39,572 bases of DNA from Patescibacteria group bacterium (GTDB lineage: Bacteria; Patescibacteriota; Minisyncoccia; Phycocordibacterales; UBA9973). Position numbers and translations under genes: made by a program. The stretch's first letter is position 1, and every line of letters starts with the position of its first letter. This document shows positions 9,501 through 16,725 of the stretch, one piece after another. The stretch is taken from positions 1-39,572 of the forward strand of contig JAGWLB010000007.1 in NCBI GenBank assembly GCA_028865035.1, written 5' to 3'. The notes beneath the pieces were generated by a model. The model was given only the letters and a program-made list of their open reading frames with translations. It was not told the origin of the DNA and searched no databases.

Positions 9501-9580
9501 TTCCCATAGGTAGGCATGTAGCGTTTCTTTTACTAAAGAAGCGTAAATCTATTTATTTCTATCGGAAGGATAATATAAAA

Positions 9581-10117
9581 TTGAGAGAAAGAATCAACAA
9601 TCAAATAAGAGCAAGCGAGGTTCGCGTAATCTCAAGCACAGGTGAAAACCTTGGTGTTTTGGGTTTAAAAGAGGCCCTAAGTTTAGCTCAAAAAGAGGGT
9701 CTTGATTTAATTGAAATTTCTCCAAACACAAATCCACCTATAGTAAAAGTAGCAAATTACGGCAAATACCAATATGAATTAAGTAAGAAGCAAAAGAAAG
9801 CCAAAGCAGGATCAAAACCGACAGAGACTAAATCTATTCAAATTAAAATAGGTACTGGTGATAATGACCTTGCACTTAAAGCTCGAAAAGCTTCTACGTG
9901 GCTTAAAGAAGGTCATCGTATAAAAGTTGAATTATTCTTATCTGGAAGATCTAAATATATGCCTGACGCGTTTCTAAAAGAAAGACTTGATCGTGTCCTT
10001 CATCTTATAACTGAAAATTTTAAAGTAGCAGAGAATTACAAAAAGGATCCCAAAGGTCCAACCATTACAATAGAAAAAGATAAAGGAGCTCAAACTGCTC
10101 CTCAATCTAAAAATTAA
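9581..10117 (+). CDS. infC: Translation initiation factor IF-3
   Basis: LRERINNQIRASEVRVISSTGENLGVLGLKEALSLA..DLIEISPNTNPPIVKVANYGKYQYE. TTG start at 9581 with SD-like ggaagga upstream preferred over ORF-track ATG at 9491, which lies inside the promoter. Confidence 0.93.
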   Translation: MRERINNQIRASEVRVISSTGENLGVLGLKEALSLAQKEGLDLIEISPNTNPPIVKVANYGKYQYELSKKQKKAKAGSKPTETKSIQIKIGTGDNDLALKARKASTWLKEGHRIKVELFLSGRSKYMPDAFLKERLDRVLHLITENFKVAENYKKDPKGPTITIEKDKGAQTAPQSKN

Positions 10118-10120
10118 TAT

Positions 10121-10315
10121 ATGAGCATAAAAACAAACAAATCATTAACTAAACGTTTAAAAGTCACTAAGAATGGCAAGATTCTTTCACGTGCACCTGG
10201 CTTTAATCATTTCAACGCTAAACAATCACGAAGAAAGCAGTTAAATGGCAAGAAAATGAATGACTTTGCTATTTCAAATAAAAATGCTCGCACATATTTA
10301 GCAAATGCAAAATAA
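10121..10315 (+). CDS. rpmI: 50S ribosomal protein L35
   Basis: KTNKSLTKRLKVTKNGKILSRAPGFNHF; infC-rpmI-rplT order. Confidence 0.9.
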   Translation: MSIKTNKSLTKRLKVTKNGKILSRAPGFNHFNAKQSRRKQLNGKKMNDFAISNKNARTYLANAK

Positions 10316-10343
10316 TTATTAATCGATAGAATACAATTATATT

Positions 10344-10685
10344 ATGACAAGAGTAAAAAGAGGAACAATAAAAAATAAGCGTAGAAAGAATGTCCTGACA
10401 CAAACAAAAGGATTTCGTTTTGGAAGAAGTACAAAGAAGATACAAGCAAAAGAAGCCTTAGCTCATGCTGGTACATACTCTTTTGCTCATCGTAAAGACA
10501 AGAAAGCAGATGCTCGAAGTCTTTGGACTCTTCGTATCAATGCCGCTGTGAGACCTATGGGTTTATCTTATAGTAAATTCATTGATGGTTTAAAAAAGAA
10601 AAATATTGGTCTTGACCGTAAAATTCTTTCTGACCTTGCAAACAACAATCCTGAAACATTTGATCGCATCGTAAAAAGCATTTAA
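10344..10685 (+). CDS. rplT: 50S ribosomal protein L20
   Basis: MTRVKRGTIKNKRRKNVLTQTKGFRFGRST; infC-rpmI-rplT order. Confidence 0.97.
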   Translation: MTRVKRGTIKNKRRKNVLTQTKGFRFGRSTKKIQAKEALAHAGTYSFAHRKDKKADARSLWTLRINAAVRPMGLSYSKFIDGLKKKNIGLDRKILSDLANNNPETFDRIVKSI

Positions 10686-10714
10686 AAAAAATCCCCTTTA
10701 TAGGGGATTTTCTT
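10684..10714. terminator. Bidirectional intrinsic terminator between rplT and the LOG-family gene
   Basis: aaaaaaatcccctttataggggattttctttttc: perfect stem with A tract and T tract. Confidence 0.8.
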
Positions 10715-11333
10715 TTTCTTTATTTTTAGAAACCATTTCAATTATCTTTTGTATTAAAATCTTAGAATCTTTTTCAAAGATTATGTGATCGTTAGGTCTA
10801 TTGCTACGTGCAATAATTTCTCTGATGGTATCAGAAGTATCCCACTCACCTTCAAGTATTCCTATAGGTTTACCATCTTCAAAGGCAATAGTGAATTCGT
10901 GTATAGTACCAACACGCCCACAACCAAGAATAATAGCATCACAACTTCTGGTGAATAAAAGATCTCGTCCCGGGAAACCAAAACCTGTATATATAATCAA
11001 ATCCATATAATCAATTGGTAGTCTATAAGTATTCACATGTTCGCTTTCATTTGCTGCTGGTGATAATCCAATACTAACACCTTTCATTTCTTTAGCTCCC
11101 ATAGCTGACCATAAAGGGAAACCAGTGGTTGCTCCGGTCACAAGGACTCCACCTTGGAGTATAATTTGCCGGCCGAGCTCTTTGGCATCATCGAGAGCAT
11201 GAGCACCACAGGTACCTGTCTCAGCAGCTCCACTGACACCAATTTTTATTTTTAAATGATTATGTTTATCACCATTACCAATAGGTCCGTTATAGCAAAG
11301 ATATTCTGTATTGTTTATCTTTATGTCATTCAT
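10698..11333 (-). CDS. SLOG / LOG-family (TIGR00725-like) nucleotide-binding protein
   Basis: IGVSGAAETGTC..LGRQIILQGGVLVTGATTGFPLWSAMGAKE..SCDAIILGCGRVGTIHEFTIAFEDGKPIGIL. Confidence 0.8.
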   Translation of the reverse strand: MNDIKINNTEYLCYNGPIGNGDKHNHLKIKIGVSGAAETGTCGAHALDDAKELGRQIILQGGVLVTGATTGFPLWSAMGAKEMKGVSIGLSPAANESEHVNTYRLPIDYMDLIIYTGFGFPGRDLLFTRSCDAIILGCGRVGTIHEFTIAFEDGKPIGILEGEWDTSDTIREIIARSNRPNDHIIFEKDSKILIQKIIEMVSKNKEKENPL

Positions 11334-11348
11334 ATTTTTATTATATCA

Positions 11349-13778
11349 TCAAATAGCAAATCTTTTATAAAAACTATGTTTAATAATCTCAATCGTTAAT
11401 AAGTATAAGATAACAATTCCTGCAATGGCAATTACAATATAAAGAGGTAAAGATACAAATCCAAATATATGTCCGACAACAGAGAGGGCAATACTCCAAG
11501 CGACAAAAATACTTGCCCAAATAGTAACACGTACAATCAGACTAGACGGGATAGTGTTCCAGAAAACTTTTGGTGAACGGATAATAAATATAACAAGAGT
11601 CTGAGTGGCAAATGATTGGATAAACCAACCAGTTTGGAAAGATCCATCTGAGAGATGGAAGATTTTAAAGAGAATAAAGAATGTCAGAAAATCAAAAACT
11701 GAACTTGCCAGTCCAAAAACAATCATAAAATGTTTGATAAAGTTTATATTCCAAGGACGTGGTTTATTAAGAATATCTTCTTCGACAGTATCAAAAGGTA
11801 TAGATAACTGAGAGACTTCGTAGAGTAAATTATTTAATAGAATTTGAGCTGGAAGCATCGGTAAAAATCTAAAAATAAGACTGGCTCCTGTCATCGAGAA
11901 CATATTCCCAAAGTTAGAACTCACTGCCATACTTATGTATTTGGTAGTATTGGTAAAAGTTTTCCGTCCTTCAAGAACTCCATCAATAAGTTCACGGAAA
12001 CTTTTGTGGGAAAGCACAATATCAGCAGACTCTTTAGCTACATCTACAGCATTGGATACAGAGATGCCTATATCTGCAGTTTTGAGCGCTTGAGCATCAT
12101 TAATACCATCACCCATATAACCAACCACGTGACCCTGAGTTTTCAGAAGATATATAATTCTATTTTTTTGATCTGGCACGACACGAGAAAAAATATTTGT
12201 CGCTTCTAATTTTACCGATAATTCATCATCAGACATCTTCTCAATATCTGGACCATCTAAAGTCACAATAGATTCAAATCCTACTTCTTTAGCAATTTTT
12301 TCTGCTACAAGCAAATGATCTCCGGTAATAATCTTAATATGAATACCTCGTCTGATAAGCTCATCTAAAACTTTTTTTACATCTTTTTTAGGAGGATCAA
12401 TAAAAGCAATAAATCCTTCGAAATGCATGCTATTTTCCTCTTTTGGTTCATAGACTTCTTTTTTTTCAATCAACACCCTAGTCGCCACAGCAAGAACTCG
12501 ATAACCTTCCATAGATAATGATTCAAAAAGTTTTTGAGCTTTAGATCTATCCACATCACTCATATTACATACAGTTAACACATTTTCAGGTGCGCCCTTA
12601 GATATAAGAGTACGAACATTATCTTTGATAATTACCATACCGTCTCTACGACGTTCAAAATCAAAAGGGATTTCATCTATTTTTTGATATGAAGTTATGT
12701 CAAATTTCTTAGTTTCAGATATAGCTTGATCAAGTGAACCCCGGTGGCCAGTGTGGAACATACTTGTAATATAAGCGAGCTCAAGGACATATTCTGAGTC
12801 TTGTCCATTGCTAGACAAATATTTAATAACGGTTATTTTATCCTCGGTTAAAGTACCAGTCTTATCGGTGCAAAGAATATCCATACTACCAAAATTCTGT
12901 ACAGCACCTAACTTTTTTACAATAATACCCTTCTTAGACATACGGACAGAGGCACGGCTAGTATTAAGAGCTATAATCATAGGTAGGAGCTCAGGTGTGA
13001 TTCCCACAGAAATAGCTGTAGCAAAAAGAATTGCTGACAGGATATCCCCTTTAAAAATAGCATTAATAATAAAAACTACTAAAGCCATACCAATAGCTAC
13101 TTTAGTGACCAGAACACTGAATTTCCGAATCCCTATTTCGAATTCACTTTTCGGCTGAGCCTTAGAAAGTCCTGCAACTATGGAATAATATTTTGTTGCG
13201 ACTCCTATTCGAACAACATCAAGTAAGGCTGTCCCAGTCACGACACCAGTACCTAGGAATATCTCATCACCATGATTTTTTTCTATTGGCAGAGATTCAC
13301 CAGTTAAAGATGATTCATTGACAAAGAAATCTTTCGATTCTCTAATTAACCCATCAGCTGGAACAATATTCCCTGCTTCTAAGACAACGACATCGCCAGG
13401 AATTAATTCTTCAGCTGGAATACGTACGATTACGTTATCTCGATAAACAGAAACAATTAAGCGTACTTTCTTTAGCAACATAGCCACCGCTTTGTTTGAT
13501 CTATAGTATGATACAAAGTTGATAATAGAACTTAATATAACAATAGTAATTATTATTAACCCTTCTATAAAAGAGCCAGTACTAAAAGAAAGAATTGATG
13601 CAACAATTAAAATAACAACCAAGGGGCTTTTAAATTCTGCCAGGAAAAGGGTAAAATTATTTTTTGTCTTCTCGTTGTTTACAATATTCTGACCTTTTTT
13701 AGGTAGAAGGATATCAAGCTGGGCTTTTGTCAGCCCGTATTGTTTTTCTTTAGAGACAACATTCTTCATAGTTAACAT
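11349..13778 (-). CDS. mgtA: Magnesium-translocating P-type ATPase (MgtA/MgtB-like, type III)
   Basis: DKTGTLTEDKI, VVPDQKNRIIYLLKTQGHVVGYMGDGINDAQALKTADIGISV, NFGNMFSMTGAS; start could also be MKNVVSKE at 13769. Confidence 0.9.
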   Translation of the reverse strand: MLTMKNVVSKEKQYGLTKAQLDILLPKKGQNIVNNEKTKNNFTLFLAEFKSPLVVILIVASILSFSTGSFIEGLIIITIVILSSIINFVSYYRSNKAVAMLLKKVRLIVSVYRDNVIVRIPAEELIPGDVVVLEAGNIVPADGLIRESKDFFVNESSLTGESLPIEKNHGDEIFLGTGVVTGTALLDVVRIGVATKYYSIVAGLSKAQPKSEFEIGIRKFSVLVTKVAIGMALVVFIINAIFKGDILSAILFATAISVGITPELLPMIIALNTSRASVRMSKKGIIVKKLGAVQNFGSMDILCTDKTGTLTEDKITVIKYLSSNGQDSEYVLELAYITSMFHTGHRGSLDQAISETKKFDITSYQKIDEIPFDFERRRDGMVIIKDNVRTLISKGAPENVLTVCNMSDVDRSKAQKLFESLSMEGYRVLAVATRVLIEKKEVYEPKEENSMHFEGFIAFIDPPKKDVKKVLDELIRRGIHIKIITGDHLLVAEKIAKEVGFESIVTLDGPDIEKMSDDELSVKLEATNIFSRVVPDQKNRIIYLLKTQGHVVGYMGDGINDAQALKTADIGISVSNAVDVAKESADIVLSHKSFRELIDGVLEGRKTFTNTTKYISMAVSSNFGNMFSMTGASLIFRFLPMLPAQILLNNLLYEVSQLSIPFDTVEEDILNKPRPWNINFIKHFMIVFGLASSVFDFLTFFILFKIFHLSDGSFQTGWFIQSFATQTLVIFIIRSPKVFWNTIPSSLIVRVTIWASIFVAWSIALSVVGHIFGFVSLPLYIVIAIAGIVILYLLTIEIIKHSFYKRFAI

Positions 13779-15142
13779 TCCAGAGTTACTTGCTCTCTAG
13801 CATCGGGAGCATAAGCTTCAACACCTAGGTTATCACGAAGTTTTTGAGCTAAAAACAGAGACGACTTAGGCTCGCCCATAACAACAAAAACTTTTTTTAC
13901 TTTATCTGCGGTATTTCTAACGAATTCTACAAGATGATCCGAGTCTTTGTGTCCAGAATATCCACTAATCATCTCGACGTGAGCACGAAGAGGTATCTCT
14001 TCATTTTGGATACGTATGCTTTTTATACCTTCTTGGATTGATCTACCTAAAGTGCCCACAGACTGATAACCAGTCAAAAGAATAGTATTGTTTTTGTTCG
14101 GTAAATAATTCTTCTCATGATGAATAATGCGCCCGCCGTTTGACATACCACTACCAGCCATAATGATTTTAGGATTTGGCACAAGGAGGATCGCCTTTGA
14201 TTCTTCAGTTTCTAAAGTTTCTTTGAGACCTTTAAAATCAAATAGCTTATCACCTGTTGCAATGATTTTTCGAGCGGTTTCGTTGAAATATTTTCCATAT
14301 TTTAGATAAACATCTGTAAGTTTTATGGCTAATGGTGAGTCTAAGAATGTTACGACTGACGGAACACGCTCATTCTCGACAAGTGAATCAAATTCATATA
14401 GTAACTCTTGACTTCGCTCAAGAGAGAAAACTGGTATCATTAAAGTTCCAACACGTTTATAATTATCTTGTATTACTTGTGCTAATTTTTGTTTTCTTGT
14501 GTCACGATCCTCGTGATTACGATCCCCATACACAGATTCCATTATTAGGTAATCAGCGTCAGTTATTATTTCTGTGTCTGGGAGAAGCGGTGATGGAGAG
14601 TTTCCTAAATCACCAGTGAAAATTATTTTTTTCTCATTGTATATAATCTCAATCATCCCTGAACCTAGTATATGCCCAGCATCTTTATAAGAGAATTGAA
14701 ATCCATGGTCTACATTTATAGCTTGATGATACTCCACAGTTTCCCATAAATCTAAAGCTTTCTTTATATTCTCATCTGTATATATTTTATCGAGTCCGTG
14801 TTCTTTATCACGTGAAAGAATATGAGCAGTATCGGCAAGCATTACTTCTGTAATCTCTTTGGTTGGTATTGTTGATATAATACGACCCTTAAATCCTTCA
14901 CTTATAAGCTTAGGAATTCGTCCTATGTGATCTATATGTCCGTGGGTAATAAAAAGTATATCAATACTTGGAACGTCATAGGGGAATTCATCCCAATTAT
15001 TATCAGTAGCCGGTTCTTCTCCTTGAATTAAACCGCAGTCTATAAGAAATTTCTTACCATTACCTTCTAATAAAAAATTAGAGCCAGTGACAGTACCAGC
15101 CCCAGAACAAAATGTAACCTTTAGGTTTTTATCATTTACCAT
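13772..15142 (-). CDS. MBL-fold beta-CASP RNA-metabolising hydrolase (YSH1/CPSF-like)
   Basis: HGHIDHIGRIPKL, DAGHILGSGMIEI, FTGDLGNSPSPLLPD, GYSGHKDSDHLVEFV; overlaps the mgtA start by 7 bp. Confidence 0.92.
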   Translation of the reverse strand: MVNDKNLKVTFCSGAGTVTGSNFLLEGNGKKFLIDCGLIQGEEPATDNNWDEFPYDVPSIDILFITHGHIDHIGRIPKLISEGFKGRIISTIPTKEITEVMLADTAHILSRDKEHGLDKIYTDENIKKALDLWETVEYHQAINVDHGFQFSYKDAGHILGSGMIEIIYNEKKIIFTGDLGNSPSPLLPDTEIITDADYLIMESVYGDRNHEDRDTRKQKLAQVIQDNYKRVGTLMIPVFSLERSQELLYEFDSLVENERVPSVVTFLDSPLAIKLTDVYLKYGKYFNETARKIIATGDKLFDFKGLKETLETEESKAILLVPNPKIIMAGSGMSNGGRIIHHEKNYLPNKNNTILLTGYQSVGTLGRSIQEGIKSIRIQNEEIPLRAHVEMISGYSGHKDSDHLVEFVRNTADKVKKVFVVMGEPKSSLFLAQKLRDNLGVEAYAPDAREQVTLEC

Positions 15143-15199
15143 ATAGACTACATTATACCTTATATATCAAAATAATTAAAAAATATCCTTAATTTATAT

Positions 15200-15396
15200 T
15201 TAAAAATAAAAAATCCTTCCATAATTTACGGAAGAATTGCTTATTAGGACTATTTGGAAGATATTACCATAGCATAAAGCTAAGTGGGATTACGGATGGA
15301 AGAGATTTGTTAACATTAATAAGTACACAGCACTCTGCCAAAACAACATATCCCCTATAAAATGTGTTCTAGGTAATACATTTCAAATAACCCTAT
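15200..15396 (-). ncRNA. Candidate structured RNA, 6S-RNA-like architecture
   Basis: Minus strand: promoter TTGCCA-18-TATACT, predicted TSS about 15394, 5' arm ATAGGGTTATTTGAAATGTATTACC (15396-15372) pairs with 3' arm GGTAATATCTTCCAAATAGTCCTAA (15268-15244) with two internal mismatches, about 103-nt interior including TAGC-UUUAU-GCUA hairpin, then terminator ATTCTTCCGTAAATTATGGAAGGATTTTTTATTTTT. Confidence 0.6.
15205..15238 (-). terminator. Intrinsic terminator of the candidate ncRNA
   Basis: Minus strand TTCTTCC GTAAATTAT GGAAGGA TTTTTTATTTTT. Confidence 0.75.
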
Positions 15397-15400
15397 CTGA

Positions 15401-15430
15401 AGTATACTCTCTCTAGTATACTTGTGGCAA
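15401..15430 (-). promoter_or_regulatory. Promoter for the candidate ncRNA, with AGTATACT repeat
   Basis: TTGCCA (15430-15425), 18 nt, TATACT (15406-15401); AGTATACT-AGAGAG-AGTATACT across spacer and -10. Confidence 0.55.
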
Positions 15431-15484
15431 GTTTTTTCTTAATCGAGCACATTTTTGACAGTATTTCAAATTAAGTTTATAACT

Positions 15485-16129
15485 TTAGATGTGAAAATTT
15501 TTCAAATCTTCAATAATACTAAACACAGATTGGTTAGTTATATCTTCTGGCTTGATATTTGAATGAGAAAAAATATCTTTTTCAAATAATTCTAGATTTG
15601 AGATAAAATTATTATATTTTTCTTTTTCAATTTTATTGGGATGATTCCGATAACGTGTTTGTGCTTCATCAGACCTTTCATAAAGAGAAACAATTCCATG
15701 TGGCGAGACGCGATTATCCACATAAACCATAATTTTCTCATCGAGATTCATTTTTTTTGAATTTCCGGCAATATAATCTGCGTCAATAACATTTATAAGT
15801 TGACGAATATAATCATTACAATCAAGCTCTCTGGTGATCTCGATCGTCGCGTGGTGTTCGTGCTGGCCATATTTTTCGATATATTCATCTTTTACTTTTT
15901 GCCAATATTCTAGACCTTCTGGTTTATTAAATTCTGGGAAATAATTTAAGTTAAATTTAATAATATTACCCATATCGTGTAGCAGACAGCCAACAATAAT
16001 ACTTTCCTTATCAACTGACACAGAGATTGAATCACAAATTAACTGTGCAACAGCTGCTACCCGTAGCTGATGCTGTTGTAAATTATTCATTATTCTGTAT
16101 TTCTTATATATATCAATAATATTTTCCAT
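15485..16129 (-). CDS. HD-domain phosphohydrolase
   Basis: QQHQLRVAAVAQLI..VGCLLHDMGNIIKF, then conserved H and D positions. Confidence 0.8.
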   Translation of the reverse strand: MENIIDIYKKYRIMNNLQQHQLRVAAVAQLICDSISVSVDKESIIVGCLLHDMGNIIKFNLNYFPEFNKPEGLEYWQKVKDEYIEKYGQHEHHATIEITRELDCNDYIRQLINVIDADYIAGNSKKMNLDEKIMVYVDNRVSPHGIVSLYERSDEAQTRYRNHPNKIEKEKYNNFISNLELFEKDIFSHSNIKPEDITNQSVFSIIEDLKNFHI

Positions 16130-16136
16130 AATATGG

Positions 16137-16162
16137 ACAAAATCCCCTTTCGGGGATTTTGT
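16137..16162 (-). terminator. Intrinsic terminator downstream of ndk
   Basis: acaaaatcccctttcggggattttgtgg stem-loop. Confidence 0.75.
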
Positions 16163-16170
16163 GGTTATAA

Positions 16171-16644
16171 TTATTTTTTATGTTCAGCGTAAATAAAGTC
16201 TGTATCGATTTTTTGATAATCAAATATTTCGTCATCTTTAAAAAATCTTTTGACTTCTATTTCTCCGTTCTCAACAGAATCAGATGCATGGATAATATTT
16301 GACTGAGTCGAAAGTGAAAAATCTCCCCGTATAGTTCCAGCATTTGCTTCCCAAGCTTTTGTTGGTCCTACGAGAAGCCTCAGTGATGAAATTGTATTAA
16401 TACCATCAACCGCCATAACAATCACTGGAGATGATTTCATAAAATCACGAATGCCAGGGAAAAATGGTTTATCTTTTATGTGAGCATAGTGTTCTTCTAA
16501 TGTGGTATCTTCAATACTCATCATTTTCATACCTACTATCTTAAGACCTTTTCGCTCAATACGCTTAATTATTTCACCAATAAGATTGCGCTGAACTGCA
16601 TCTGGCTTAATAATAATTAAAGATTTTTCATATGTTGGATTCAT
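16171..16644 (-). CDS. ndk: Nucleoside diphosphate kinase
   Basis: SLIIIKPDAVQRNLIGEI, RLLVGPTKAWEANAGTIRGDF, NIIHASDSVENGEIEVKRFF (catalytic His). Confidence 0.96.
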   Translation of the reverse strand: MNPTYEKSLIIIKPDAVQRNLIGEIIKRIERKGLKIVGMKMMSIEDTTLEEHYAHIKDKPFFPGIRDFMKSSPVIVMAVDGINTISSLRLLVGPTKAWEANAGTIRGDFSLSTQSNIIHASDSVENGEIEVKRFFKDDEIFDYQKIDTDFIYAEHKK

Positions 16645-16725
16645 GATTTTAAAAATTTATTAGGAAATAATATGGCTATTGTAGCAGAAAAACCCTTATA
16701 AAACAAATATGTTACTGGATTGAGT

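Noticed and set aside
9491-9580. N-terminal 30 codons of the ORF-track infC (MLVFPIGRHVAFLLL...)
   Set aside because: They contain the promoter -10 and leader; IF-3 homology begins at the TTG at 9581, which has SD-like ggaagga upstream.
15200-15396. RNase P RNA or SRP RNA as the identity of the intergenic RNA
   Set aside because: No GAGGAAAGUCC-type RNase P core and no SRP Alu or GGAA tetraloop signature seen; the overall layout fits 6S better.
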